64,000 bases of DNA from positions 1,960,830 through 2,024,829 of the forward strand of contig NZ_QLUW01000001.1 of NCBI RefSeq assembly GCF_003268025.1, in the 5' to 3' direction. The notes beneath the pieces were generated by a model. The model made no database searches. It saw only the letters and a list, made by a program, of their open reading frames with translations, and had not been told where the DNA came from. This document shows positions 16,710-26,149 of this stretch, one piece after another; position 1 is the stretch's first letter; each line of letters opens with the position of its first letter. Source of the DNA: Paenibacillus montanisoli. Its GTDB lineage: Bacteria; Bacillota; Bacilli; Paenibacillales; Paenibacillaceae. Position numbers and translations under genes: made by a program.

Positions 16710-18263
16710 CTACTGCTTGTTTTGAAGGAACTCATCGATTTGTCTCTGAGCTTCCTCCTGAACCTTTTTGGTGAAAGGGGCCGCTTTTTCTTTATACTCT
16801 TCCCATGTTTTCTCGGGATCTACCGTTCCGTAAAATAAGGGTCCGCTGATAGCGGAAAATAAAGCGGCAACCTGTTCGCTTTCGGCTTTTACTTTCGTAT
16901 CATCGAAAGTAAAACCGGTTAATTTGTCTTCAATAAAGTTGTTCGGATCCTTGGACCAAAGGTTCCAACCGCGGATCTCCTCGGACTGGGCCGCATTTTC
17001 GCGGTTGCTTTCGGGATTCCAAATCCATGCATAAGGGAACCAAGGATAAAGTTCGTCAAGCTCTTTATAAGCATCCGTTCCCACGGCTTCCCAATGCTTA
17101 CCCTCAATGCCATATGCCAATAAATCATAGTTTTCTTTTTCATTTGCCCAATTTAGAAACATAATGGCCCGTTCCTTATTCTTGCTGCTGACCGGAACAT
17201 GCATGAAGTTCCATTGTTTGAAATCAGAGACCATCTTTTTATTTTTGTCGAAGAAGGTCACAAATTCCGCTTCTGCCGCAGGGTCTACGGACTTCAGTGC
17301 ATCAACGACCGCTTTGGGCAAGTCAAAGCCATTAGCTGAAGCGGAAGCTGCTTTTCCCGCTTTAAAGGCTTCAACGCCGCTTCCGGAAGCCAGAACATCC
17401 TGGTCGATTATTTTGTCTGTAAACCACTTGCGTACGGTCAGAATAGCCTCCCAGAATTTAGGATCTCTTTCTTCAAACATGTTATATGCTTTTCCATCAT
17501 TATTTTTATAGTACAGTGTATAGCCACCCCAGAAATTTTTGATATGCGTATCCTGGTCTGCAAGGAGCTGGAAACTTACCAAATCCAGTCCGCCCGGGTG
17601 GATCGGTGAAATTTTCGGTTCATTTTCTTTCACGGCGTATAAAAATTTCTCAAAATCGTCCCAGGTTTGAATAGGGGGAATCCCCAGCTTTTCCCGTAAA
17701 TCTTTGCGGATATAGTATCCGCGTCCCGAAACGTTGTAAACTCCTAGCGGGATACCGTAAACCTTGCCGAACAGCTTATTGGCCTCCCACATTTGCTCAG
17801 GACGGGACGATTTGATCGTAGGTCCATATTTGTCCAGCAATGCTTCCAATGGTTCATAGTACCCTGCTTGAATCATTGCCGTTTGGATATTCCACGGAGC
17901 GTCGAAAACCAAATCGTAATCCTCTCCCGCAGCCAACGAAACCTGCAATTTCTTCCCATAATCCGCCCACCCGACGAATGTCATGTCTAGTTTCACGTTC
18001 AACGTGTCGGCCATTCTCTTCTCCGCTTCGGCCAATACTTCTCCCAAATTATTCGGCTTATCCCCGGGGACTAGAATTTTTAGGGTGACCGGTTCTAACG
18101 GTTCAGGCTCGGCTTGCTCAGTTGCAGAGTTGTTTGTTGTCGATGCTGCTGCATCTGATGCCGGCTCGGATTTGCCAGATTCATCTTTACTACATGCAAC
18201 AACCCCAGAAAAAACTAGCAGTACGGCCAAAAGCATAACAAAGAACTTTTTTCTCTTCTGCAT
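16710..18263 (-). CDS. Extracellular solute-binding lipoprotein (LplA-like)
   Basis: A 517-residue binding protein of a CUT1 sugar importer. The N-terminus has a lipoprotein signal: basic MQKRKK, a hydrophobic core, and a lipobox ending VVAC with C24 as the lipidation site. A low-complexity Ser/Ala/Glu linker (about residues 25-58) tethers it to the membrane. The mature part starts with VTLKILVPGDKPNN, a typical family 1 binding-protein strand. The length matches LplA rather than smaller monosaccharide binders, which suggests oligosaccharide ligands. It is the first gene of the importer operon, downstream of the AraC regulator gene. Confidence 0.92.
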   Translation of the reverse strand: MQKRKKFFVMLLAVLLVFSGVVACSKDESGKSEPASDAAASTTNNSATEQAEPEPLEPVTLKILVPGDKPNNLGEVLAEAEKRMADTLNVKLDMTFVGWADYGKKLQVSLAAGEDYDLVFDAPWNIQTAMIQAGYYEPLEALLDKYGPTIKSSRPEQMWEANKLFGKVYGIPLGVYNVSGRGYYIRKDLREKLGIPPIQTWDDFEKFLYAVKENEPKISPIHPGGLDLVSFQLLADQDTHIKNFWGGYTLYYKNNDGKAYNMFEERDPKFWEAILTVRKWFTDKIIDQDVLASGSGVEAFKAGKAASASANGFDLPKAVVDALKSVDPAAEAEFVTFFDKNKKMVSDFKQWNFMHVPVSSKNKERAIMFLNWANEKENYDLLAYGIEGKHWEAVGTDAYKELDELYPWFPYAWIWNPESNRENAAQSEEIRGWNLWSKDPNNFIEDKLTGFTFDDTKVKAESEQVAALFSAISGPLFYGTVDPEKTWEEYKEKAAPFTKKVQEEAQRQIDEFLQNKQ

Positions 18264-18434
18264 GAATGCGCCTCCCCAAGAGATTTAGGTCACACCCCGT
18301 TCATTATCAACGTGTGGGTCCATGACTAGAAATGTAGCTAAAGCTTAGCTGGTTGTATAGTTCTCATTCTTCGGAATCAGTTCTGAATCCACTAAAACTA
18401 GGGGTACTTATTTTAATATCAGTCCTGAATGACA

Positions 18435-18463
18435 CAAAAAAACCGGAACCGTACGGCCCGGAA
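18435..18463 (-). terminator. Intrinsic terminator after the AraC regulator gene
   Basis: The imperfect palindrome CCGGnnCCGTACGGnnCCGG is followed by seven T on the minus strand. It lies just past the regulator stop codon and separates it from the importer operon. Confidence 0.7.
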
Positions 18464-18477
18464 TGTAATGAAACGGC

Positions 18478-20802
18478 TCATAGAAATTTCCCTCCCTCCA
18501 TTGCATCTCTGTATTGAGCCGGAGTCATCCCTGTCATCTTCTTGAATGTTGTATAGAAGTGGCTCTTCGTCTGAAACCCGGTTTGTTCGGCAATTTCAGA
18601 TATTGACCAGTCTGTTGTAATTAATAAATTTTGTACATGCTTGATTCTTAAATCTAAAATAAAGTTCGATACGGAAAGGTCCATGACGTCTTTAAAGATC
18701 TGAAGCACATAATTTTCCGAAAGGGATACATGACTGGAGATCATTTGAATGGACAGCATCGGATTGAATAGATTTTTCTTGATATATTCAATAATTTCTG
18801 AAATTAGTTCCTCTTTGCGGTTGTGTTTTTTTCTCTGCTGCATTTGCTCCATATAAGAAAGGAGCTGTGATTCCAACCACTCCGCCGCTTCTTTAATTGT
18901 TTCAAAATGACTCAATTGTTCCTCAATGCCCGTGATCCCTTGAGCTAGATTGATTTGTTTAAATGATTTATAAATCCAATAAGTGATTTGGATTAGCTGC
19001 AGCTTGCATTCCGTGTAGGGGAGCGCATACATGTGGGATATCAGGATGTTCAAGCAATTCTTCATCTGATCTTTTTGACCTAGCCGCGTGCAATTCAACA
19101 TTTCATCCAATACTTGCTCGTCTAATAAAGTGAGGCTCACCGGTTTTGGTTCGGGATGATCCTCCTCGTGGTAAATACGTTCCTGGCCTGTAATAAATTT
19201 CATCATGGATAGCTCATATATATTTTCGTACACGAAATGCAAATCCGCTTCATGCGCCTGAGGCTTGCTTACAGCTATACTTGCGGAAATATGTATCCAG
19301 TGGAGTAATTGTTTCTTTATTTCCAAGAACATTGAAGTTAACTCGGTTTTTTCATATTGCATGGAATCAATCAGAAGAACGATGTGATCCGATGCAAAAT
19401 CGATTACCTCCCCTTTTTCCGCTTTATTTCCCAAAACTTCAATGGCAATGTTCCCCATCGCATACTTTAACAGTTTTCTGGAAGAAAAATCATAGGCATC
19501 CGAGAACGAGGGATAGGCATCGATTCGGATGACGGCCAATCGGATGTGCTCGGAATGTAATAGGTCCGATTCCCTGCTTAAATATTCTTTTATCGGCTTG
19601 GTCAGCTTACCGCTCAAAACCCATTGTCGAATATACTCTTCTTTAACCAAGCTTTGATTGCTTTTCATGGCGTGGTCAAGCTGATCGATTTTGCCAAGCA
19701 GCGTATCAAAACTATGTTTAATAACCTCAACTTCATTAAAATGACGAGCAGTTTCCCTGCCGACTGCATCTATTTTAAATTTTTGCTGAATTTGCTGAAC
19801 CAGTTCACTAAATGGCTTGTAATTTTTTCTCGAAATCCAGAATGACATGATCACCGCAGTCACAAGCAGAATAACGCATGACCATATGATTTTATTTTGA
19901 AACCCATTTAAATTCTTTTCCCACTGTTCTGTAGGCGTGATATGAAGAAGAATCCAGCCGATCGTTTCCATGTCTGCATAGCGAACGGAATAATTTTTGC
20001 CCGCAAAGTTCCAATCAAACCGCCCGAATCGGTCTTTTACGTAATTGGACTTGGCAATTTTGAAATATTCGCTCTTTTGGTGTCCTAATACGACCTCTCC
20101 GCTGTAATTGATCAGCATGACCTCGCTGCGCGCGCTTTCGTTCCATTGCAGCAAGTAGGTTTCCAAAAGCTGATTGTTCAGTAAAAGAATCAAGTAGCCA
20201 TTCTCAAGTTTATTCGAAGGCACCGACGGAATGATCAAGGCAAGAGCCTGCGTCTTGCTTCGGTTCGAGTCCAAGCCGGGCTGGGCGCTCGTCATTTCAT
20301 GACTGATAAATCTTAAAAAGTGAGGCCGATTGTTCTGAACAAGATGAAGCATTTCCTGGTCGAAAAAATCATCGAATACACTGATCCCGACTTTTCTCGA
20401 ATCTCCGGCGATTTCCCCCTGGGAATAAATAACTCGCTTTGTTGAAAAATTTATTAAATACGCGGAATGGATAAACGGCTCCGTATTGAGATACCATCGA
20501 ATCGCTTCATTGGCTTTGTATTGCAAGGTAGGGCTTTCTTCTTGCGCGATTAACCAGCTTCGGATTCTCTGATCCTCATAAATTTGAAGACCGCTTGTCT
20601 GGATATTTTTCAATACGAACTCCGTGTTTTGGATGGTTTGATTCATTTTATCGAGCGTGAACCTATCAATATCTTCCAGAGCGTATTGTGAGAATTGCCT
20701 GGTTAAAAATAATGAAAAAGGAATAATGATCATGGTAAAAAAAATCGTCATGATCAGGAAAATTCGAATGTACATCTGTTTCAGAGAGATTTCATTGAGC
20801 AT
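18478..20802 (-). CDS. Membrane-bound AraC family regulator (sensor plus HTH)
   Basis: A 774-residue one-component sensor-regulator. There are two membrane helices, one at about residues 8-30 and one near 300-320, enclosing an extracellular Cache-like sensor region. A linker and a long cytosolic part follow, and the C-terminal 100 residues are an AraC/XylS double HTH: IQMISSHVSLSENYVLQIF, then SISEIAEQTGFQTKSHFYTT and the ending MTGMTPAQYRD. Such proteins are coded next to LplABC importers in Paenibacillus and activate them on sensing outside oligosaccharide. The ATG at 20802 has GGAGGAAG 7 nt upstream. A cre-like site precedes the gene. Confidence 0.9.
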   Translation of the reverse strand: MLNEISLKQMYIRIFLIMTIFFTMIIIPFSLFLTRQFSQYALEDIDRFTLDKMNQTIQNTEFVLKNIQTSGLQIYEDQRIRSWLIAQEESPTLQYKANEAIRWYLNTEPFIHSAYLINFSTKRVIYSQGEIAGDSRKVGISVFDDFFDQEMLHLVQNNRPHFLRFISHEMTSAQPGLDSNRSKTQALALIIPSVPSNKLENGYLILLLNNQLLETYLLQWNESARSEVMLINYSGEVVLGHQKSEYFKIAKSNYVKDRFGRFDWNFAGKNYSVRYADMETIGWILLHITPTEQWEKNLNGFQNKIIWSCVILLVTAVIMSFWISRKNYKPFSELVQQIQQKFKIDAVGRETARHFNEVEVIKHSFDTLLGKIDQLDHAMKSNQSLVKEEYIRQWVLSGKLTKPIKEYLSRESDLLHSEHIRLAVIRIDAYPSFSDAYDFSSRKLLKYAMGNIAIEVLGNKAEKGEVIDFASDHIVLLIDSMQYEKTELTSMFLEIKKQLLHWIHISASIAVSKPQAHEADLHFVYENIYELSMMKFITGQERIYHEEDHPEPKPVSLTLLDEQVLDEMLNCTRLGQKDQMKNCLNILISHMYALPYTECKLQLIQITYWIYKSFKQINLAQGITGIEEQLSHFETIKEAAEWLESQLLSYMEQMQQRKKHNRKEELISEIIEYIKKNLFNPMLSIQMISSHVSLSENYVLQIFKDVMDLSVSNFILDLRIKHVQNLLITTDWSISEIAEQTGFQTKSHFYTTFKKMTGMTPAQYRDAMEGGKFL

Positions 20803-20828
20803 AGATGTGCTTCCTCCGCAAGATTCAT

Positions 20829-20842
20829 TGAAAGCGCTTTCC
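20829..20842 (-). promoter_or_regulatory. cre-like catabolite repression site
   Basis: TGAAAGCGCTTTCC matches the CcpA operator consensus TGWAANCGNTNWCA at all but the last defined base. It lies 27 bp upstream of the AraC regulator start, next to the palindrome CCAACTAGTTGG (20841-20852). It suggests glucose repression of this sugar system. Confidence 0.65.
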
Positions 20843-21020
20843 AACTAGTTGGTAATCATCTCATGAATATAAGGCGGTTTGAGTGTTTCAAATTATCATT
20901 ATTAGTATATATACTTTTTCTTTCGCGTATGTAACTTGCCCGTTCCTAAATCGGTTATCGTTCGCATGCTTTTCCGTATGATGAATACATTTAAGTATTC
21001 GATGATCAGGAGGACAAGAA

Positions 21021-22568
21021 ATGGCAATAAAGAAGGAATCGTTCATGAGAGGGACGATGACCTTATCTGTCGCTGCTTTCATCAATCGCATACTTGGTTT
21101 TATAAGCGGCATATTTGTCGCTCGCGTATTAGGTGCGGAAGGAATCGGCTTGTTAATGATGGCACATCCTCTGGTGCCGCTTGTCATTACGATTACTGAA
21201 CTCGGCTTGCCAGTTGCGATTTCAAAGCTTGTTGCGGAAGCCTATGTTCGAGATGAGAAGATGAAAGTCAGGCGTATACTATACGTATCACTTTCTTTGA
21301 CCTGTTTCTTGAGTATAACGCTGACGACCCTTTCCCTGCTTGGCTCCCAGTGGATCGCATCTATCCTGCTTAGCGACCAGCGCGCTTATTATGCCATGCT
21401 CGCGATTACACCGATTGCGCCGATTGTCGCAGTCTCTGCGGTGCTGAAAGGGTACTTCAGAGGCATTCAGCAAATGAAAATCATCGCCGCTTCAGATGTA
21501 CTCGAGTATTCGGTACAGATTGCTTGCGTCCTCGCTTTGGTACATTTGCTTCTGCCATATGGCGTTGCGTACGCGGCAGCAGGTGCAATGGCTGCCTCTG
21601 TTATTAGCGAAGCCATTAGTCTTCTGTTCCTCGTGATTAGCTATAAGGTACGAGGTGAAGCCAAATTGCCGGGCGAGACATGGGCCGGACATTTGAAGCA
21701 AGGTAAACAAACTCTAAAAGAGTTGATGCAGATCGGCCTGCCGACAACAGGACAAGGAGTAGTGCAATCGGTATATAGCGCATTCCAGCCTTTGCTCATT
21801 GCGACCAGTCTCGCTATGACCGGTATAAGCACGGCGGTAGCCACGAAGCAATTCGGGATGTTGGCTGGTTACGCATTTCCGCTTCTCTTCATGCCTAGCT
21901 TTATCACGCAATCCTTGTCCACCGCGCTCGTGCCGGCTATCGGGGAGGCTGCTGCGAGTAAGAAGGATCGGTTAGTTCATGAAAGGATGAATCAAGCGCT
22001 GAACTTAGGCCTGCTGATTGGCGCACCGGCTACCGTTATTCTTTTCGAATGGGCAATCCCGCTTACCAAACTTGTCTACGGTGCGCCTGAAGCGGGATTG
22101 CTGCTCAAAATATTAGCGCCAATGTTTTTCCTCCACTACTTCGACGCTCCCCTGCATGCGATTCTACTCGGACTCGGCCGCGCGAATGCTACGTTTTGGA
22201 ACTATGTTGTGTCCACTTCATTCAAAGCCATCGCGATATTCGTATTTGGAAGCCAGTTTGGCATTGTCGGCGTCACCTTTGGCATCGGAATCGGAATCGT
22301 CATGCAAACACTGTTAAACTTCTTCTCGATATCAAGCTCGATCGGAATCTATATGAGTATTCAGCCCTATTTGGCGGTCGGTGTGTCCATGCTGCTAATG
22401 GCGATTAGCGGTCACTGGTCTTTTGAATATCTATCCGTGGTCCAAGGCTTCTCGTTCTTATGGAGCGTAGTTGGATCAATCATCTGCTCTCTTTTGATCT
22501 ACTTCGCTGCTTTTCTATTGATGAATGCCTTGCGAAAAGCAAGCCGAACAATATTGATACCGCGTTAG
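21021..22568 (+). CDS. SpoVB / polysaccharide biosynthesis flippase family protein
   Basis: A 515-residue integral membrane protein of the MVF/MOP superfamily, with 12 to 14 hydrophobic segments. The opening (KESFMRGTMTLSVAAFINR, then FVARVLGAEGIGLLMMAHP) is characteristic of the SpoVB/YkvU/YabM group of lipid-linked glycan flippases. SpoVB acts in spore cortex formation; paralogues serve exopolysaccharide export. AGGAGGAC lies 5 nt before the ATG. The gene is monocistronic and divergent from the AraC regulator. Paenibacilli hold several paralogues, so I do not assign spoVB itself. Confidence 0.87.
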   Translation: MAIKKESFMRGTMTLSVAAFINRILGFISGIFVARVLGAEGIGLLMMAHPLVPLVITITELGLPVAISKLVAEAYVRDEKMKVRRILYVSLSLTCFLSITLTTLSLLGSQWIASILLSDQRAYYAMLAITPIAPIVAVSAVLKGYFRGIQQMKIIAASDVLEYSVQIACVLALVHLLLPYGVAYAAAGAMAASVISEAISLLFLVISYKVRGEAKLPGETWAGHLKQGKQTLKELMQIGLPTTGQGVVQSVYSAFQPLLIATSLAMTGISTAVATKQFGMLAGYAFPLLFMPSFITQSLSTALVPAIGEAAASKKDRLVHERMNQALNLGLLIGAPATVILFEWAIPLTKLVYGAPEAGLLLKILAPMFFLHYFDAPLHAILLGLGRANATFWNYVVSTSFKAIAIFVFGSQFGIVGVTFGIGIGIVMQTLLNFFSISSSIGIYMSIQPYLAVGVSMLLMAISGHWSFEYLSVVQGFSFLWSVVGSIICSLLIYFAAFLLMNALRKASRTILIPR

Positions 22569-22675
22569 TCGACGTCGCTTCAGCCCCGGCGATCCTCGAG
22601 TGCCTTTTTCAGCGAATAATGGTAAAATGCTAGCTTAGGACGAATATATTCCAAGACATGGAGGTGTGCTTGACT

Positions 22676-23749
22676 ATGGCTTCTACTTTTGCCTTTCTCG
22701 GCTCCTATGCGGACGCTGACCAACCTGGAATTTACGCTTGTGCATATGACAAACAAACTGGCGCATTAACGCTGATCGGTCAAGCGGACGGTCTGCAAAA
22801 TCCGACATTCCTCGCACCTAACGGGGCGAATCGGACGATTTATACGATCATGGAGGGAAAAGATAGCGAAGGCCGTAAATGCGGTGCCGCAGCCGCATAC
22901 CGTTTTGATCCGGCCGATGGCACCCTGCTTCGCTTGAACGAAATGATCACGCTTCCTGCCACGACATGCCATATTACAATCGACGCGACGAGCCAATTTG
23001 CCATGACGGCGAGCTATCACGGCGGTATGGTCAGCCTCTCGCCGATTCTCGACGATGGTCGAATTGGTTCGACAACCGACATGCACCGGCATGAAGGTTC
23101 CAGCGTTCATCCGGCACAAACGCAGGCGAGAGCCCATTCGATCATCGTCGACAACGCAGGCCGGTATGCTGTGGTGTCCGACCTCGGCCTTGATACTCTG
23201 TTTGTTTATGAGTTGGATTTGCCCCATCAACGCATGCTGCTTCACTCTAAGATAACGATCGTTCCCGGATCTGGTCCTCGCCATTTCGTCTTCCATCCGG
23301 TGCTGCCATTTGGATACGGTATTAACGAATTAAACAGCACGATCACGGTATATGCTTACGATGCCGATGAAGGGCGGCTCAGTGTCGTGCAGACGATTTC
23401 CACGCTGCCGGACTCGTACGCGGGCGACAATGCTTGTGCGGACATTCACCTGTCCCCAGATGGAAAGTTTCTGTACGGCTCCAATCGAGGGCATGACAGT
23501 CTGGTTGTCTACCGAGTCAACCCGGATGATGGCCGCATTGAGCCGATTGAATACGCACCCACGCTCGGCGGACACCCGCGAAATTTCGCTTTGTCGCCGG
23601 ACGGACGGTTCGTGCTTGTCGCAAATCGTGATGGTAACAATATCGTAACGTTCAGCCGCGATGCCGAGACGGGCAAGCTGCAACCTACAGGCAGCGAGCT
23701 TTACGTTTCCAAGCCGGTTTGCATCCGCTTCACTGAAATTGGTATCTGA
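22676..23749 (+). CDS. Lactonase family protein (6-phosphogluconolactonase-like beta-propeller)
   Basis: A 357-residue seven-bladed beta-propeller of the YkgB/Pgl lactonase family. It starts ASTFAFLGSYADADQPGIY and has repeated blade motifs such as GAGSGPRHFVFHP-like PGSGPRHFVFHP, DIHLSPDGKFLYGSNRG and GGHPRNFALSPDGRFVLVAN. Family members hydrolyse 6-phosphogluconolactone or other sugar lactones. The ATG at 22676 has GGAGGTG 9 nt upstream; a Met six codons earlier overlaps this site. It stands alone. It could supply the lactone-opening step for the sugar-acid pathway encoded at 45-51 kb, but that link is inference. Confidence 0.87.
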   Translation: MASTFAFLGSYADADQPGIYACAYDKQTGALTLIGQADGLQNPTFLAPNGANRTIYTIMEGKDSEGRKCGAAAAYRFDPADGTLLRLNEMITLPATTCHITIDATSQFAMTASYHGGMVSLSPILDDGRIGSTTDMHRHEGSSVHPAQTQARAHSIIVDNAGRYAVVSDLGLDTLFVYELDLPHQRMLLHSKITIVPGSGPRHFVFHPVLPFGYGINELNSTITVYAYDADEGRLSVVQTISTLPDSYAGDNACADIHLSPDGKFLYGSNRGHDSLVVYRVNPDDGRIEPIEYAPTLGGHPRNFALSPDGRFVLVANRDGNNIVTFSRDAETGKLQPTGSELYVSKPVCIRFTEIGI

Positions 23750-23775
23750 CAACAATAAAAATTTATAAAAAATGG

Positions 23776-23806
23776 AAAAAGCCGCAAATATGCGGCTTTA
23801 TTATTT
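23776..23806 (+). terminator. Intrinsic terminator after the lactonase gene
   Basis: A 9-bp stem AAAGCCGCA / TGCGGCTTT with a 4-nt loop followed by ATTATTT. Confidence 0.75.
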
Positions 23807-23944
23807 CATTTTGGATCACCCATCAAGTTGAATCATTCTTTTCTCCACAGTCCACCGGAGCATGGAACAAAACCACATTCTGTATAAAATGCTTTATGTT
23901 CTTTGCCCGATCATTGTTCCAATTTAGTTTGGATCCGATAAATC

Positions 23945-23971
23945 AAAAAAAGCCTGCGTATTCCGCGGACT
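23945..23971 (-). terminator. Intrinsic terminator after the 24.0 kb hypothetical gene
   Basis: On the minus strand AGTCCGCG pairs (one G-U, one mismatch) with CGCAGGCT and is followed by seven T. It supports a real minus-strand transcript ending here. Confidence 0.6.
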
Positions 23972-23999
23972 TCAATTGGACCATGTACTTGTCTTGGTC

Positions 24000-24395
24000 T
24001 TATTTATTTCTTGTTTTCTCACAACTGACTACTTCAACATTATTTGACTTCCCAATTAAAAATGGGTCTTTGTTTTGGTAAGCATCGAACTTCACGGATA
24101 TGTACGCTTCTTCACCTGTGATTTTTAGATTTAATACATATTTAATCCTTGAATTAACAATACTCTTTAGACCAAAACCATTGAATATACTATCCAAAAT
24201 AGATATTAGGTAAAATATAAATCTATACTTATTACCTTTATTTTTCATGCTCTCAATGACAATTTTAATCCTTGTAGCAGATAAACAAAAATCCATTTTT
24301 TTAGATAAATCTTCTTTATCTACTACGATATTATCATCAGACAAGATGGTAATGACTCTTGGAGAATCATCGAATGGGCCTTCAGTATACTCCAA
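24000..24395 (-). CDS. Hypothetical protein, probably 5'-truncated
   Basis: I do not recognise this protein. The reading frame is open from 24476 down to 24000 and looks protein-like throughout, including residues before the first possible start (HQIYLEGKYIANLVVNLSLE). The only accepted initiation codon is a TTG at 24395 without a ribosome site. The likely explanation is loss of the original 5' end, next to the decayed GrpB-family gene just upstream. The product is mixed in charge with strands near the ends and a hydrophobic helix in the middle (FIFYLISILDSIFNGFG). The composition is AT-richer than the neighbours, which may indicate a transferred gene. Confidence 0.45.
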   Translation of the reverse strand: MEYTEGPFDDSPRVITILSDDNIVVDKEDLSKKMDFCLSATRIKIVIESMKNKGNKYRFIFYLISILDSIFNGFGLKSIVNSRIKYVLNLKITGEEAYISVKFDAYQNKDPFLIGKSNNVEVVSCEKTRNK

Positions 24396-24539
24396 GGACA
24401 GATTAACAACCAGATTAGCGATGTATTTTCCCTCCAGATATATCTGATGGTTTGTGCCAGGTGTCGGTAACGCTCCTTACAGGCTAATATGCCCAGTTAG
24501 GCAACCACGCTATTCTGTTGGTGAAGCTTAGTGTTGTCT

Positions 24540-24795
24540 ATTGTCCAGACCATACCAAACCTGCGCACGTTCTTTCAAATGTTAAAATGATTCGTCCCTC
24601 TTTTTCGGAAGAAAAATCGACCCGGTCTTCGTCCGTCCTCTCCTAGAAATCATAGTTTAACTTCGCAAGAGCTTCAATATGAACTTCTGTCAGACGTACA
24701 ATGGATTGTGTCCCAACCAGAATATCGACAATAGGCTTAGCAGCCAGCCCATGTACTGAAGTGCTGCCAAAGTGTTCAAATAACAATATCGGAAA
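24540..24795 (-). pseudogene. GrpB (UPF0157) family nucleotidyltransferase-like remnant
   Basis: Read on the minus strand, this stretch encodes FEHFGSTSVHGLAAKPIVDI, the hallmark of GrpB family proteins. The frame then continues through EVHIEALAKLNYDF to a stop, and in the next frame come GEDGRRPG and FFRKRGTNHFNI, which match the following family motifs. The gene therefore carries at least one frameshift and an in-frame stop, and both ends are missing. The right end abuts the stop of the BenE-like transporter gene. No function is expected. Confidence 0.7.
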
Positions 24796-24804
24796 TTGCG
24801 TTTC

Positions 24805-25965
24805 TTAATCTGGCCCTTCGCCATGCGATCGCTTCATCCTTCCCAAATGGATGGCTTTCATGACGATGCAGCCGGCTAACAAAGCCCAGACCGGCGTCGC
24901 GATCCCAAGTAAATGGATGTGAAGCGCGGCAACGGTGAAGGTAGTTAGGGATGGAATGAGCAGCCCTTTGTTTGAAAGTGAGCTTCGGAGCCCATTTATA
25001 AACAATCCCAGCAAGGATAAACCCGTAATCAGTGTAATAAAGGAAGAAGGCATGACGGTAATCAGATCAACCACTCTCCAAGCCAATATTCCATAGCACA
25101 TAACCATTACGCTCGACAGGACGGCTGCCCAATATCTTTTGTCCTTTGACCCCGAATCCGGACTGCTGCAAAGGGCACTCATAAGACCACCCACATTTGC
25201 TGCATTTCCGCCAAATCCCCCCGCCAACATGGTCGCAATGCCGGATGCCGCTAGAACTTTATTAACGGGCGGTTCAAATTGATTGCTTTTTAATGCTGCA
25301 AGAGCTACTGCAAGATCGTTGCTCAAGACCAGCACGGCCATGGGAATTGCAACCGAGAACAACCCTTCTACAGTAAATTGAGGCATGACGGGCCATGCGG
25401 TCATAAACTCGGATTTGGGCAGAGAGGTGAACCGGAATTCCAAGCTCAAGCCGATCAAACCGAAAATAAGCGCCCATAAGGTTGGTGGAAGCTTCTTTTC
25501 GATGACTGGAATGGCGAAATAACCGATGCCGGCAAGTATCCCGGAAAACGGCAATGAAATGCCTGCAGGAACCATTTTAACTACATAAGAAAGAAGCATG
25601 CCCGCGAGCAAGGCATCAATTAAATGTTTTGGTATCCGGTTCATTGCTTTAGCAAAGAGCCCGCTGCATCCTGCCAACAAAATGATCATTCCGGACATGA
25701 TAAATGCGCCTGCTAATTCAGGGAACGAGAGCCCAAGCGCTGTTGTACCGAGAAAAGCTGTTGCCGTAATGGAATGAGCGCCTGCAAAAGGAATCTTATA
25801 CTTTAAGGTCAGTAACAGATTTAACAAGCCCCCGATTATATAAGCCGAGGCAAACCATGATACTAGCTCGCTTTTTGCTAATCCCGCTTCATCGGCGGCC
25901 TTTACAAGCAATATCGCGCCGCCAGTACAAGCCAGTAGTGCTGACATGAATCCAGCCGTTATCAC
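24805..25965 (-). CDS. BenE family transporter (benzoate/H+ symporter-like)
   Basis: A 386-residue membrane protein with about 11 to 12 hydrophobic segments. It carries BenE signatures: the N-terminal VITAGFMSALLACTGG, PFAGAHSITATAFLG, a FGGNAANVGGL loop (BenE members usually read FGGxxxNLAA) and the C-terminal WALLAGCIVM. E. coli YdcO is a homologue; substrates of most members are unknown. The annotated start is GTG at 25965; a GGGGAGGA site lies about 15 nt or more upstream, so initiation may occur a few codons earlier. It is divergent from a MocR-type regulator, which probably controls it. Confidence 0.87.
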   Translation of the reverse strand: MITAGFMSALLACTGGAILLVKAADEAGLAKSELVSWFASAYIIGGLLNLLLTLKYKIPFAGAHSITATAFLGTTALGLSFPELAGAFIMSGMIILLAGCSGLFAKAMNRIPKHLIDALLAGMLLSYVVKMVPAGISLPFSGILAGIGYFAIPVIEKKLPPTLWALIFGLIGLSLEFRFTSLPKSEFMTAWPVMPQFTVEGLFSVAIPMAVLVLSNDLAVALAALKSNQFEPPVNKVLAASGIATMLAGGFGGNAANVGGLMSALCSSPDSGSKDKRYWAAVLSSVMVMCYGILAWRVVDLITVMPSSFITLITGLSLLGLFINGLRSSLSNKGLLIPSLTTFTVAALHIHLLGIATPVWALLAGCIVMKAIHLGRMKRSHGEGPD

Positions 25966-26042
25966 TTTTATGTTCGTGCTAATTCCTCCCCGCTACGAAG
26001 ATAATCCCTTGCATTCATAATAATGAAATGATCCTGATTTGA

Positions 26043-26074
26043 AACCATCCAATCGGTTGAAATCAGAACCATCC
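26043..26074. promoter_or_regulatory. Paired direct repeats, candidate MocR operator
   Basis: AACCATCC occurs twice in direct orientation (26043-26050 and 26067-26074), 24 bp apart centre to centre. The site lies in the short intergenic region between the divergent BenE-like gene and the MocR gene. MocR/GabR proteins are known to bind spaced direct repeats as head-to-tail dimers. Confidence 0.5.
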
Positions 26075-26149
26075 GTTTTTTTAATGTTGAACTATTGTGT
26101 TAATATTTTATAATGATCTGAATTGACCTATTTTGGTAAGGGGATCGGT

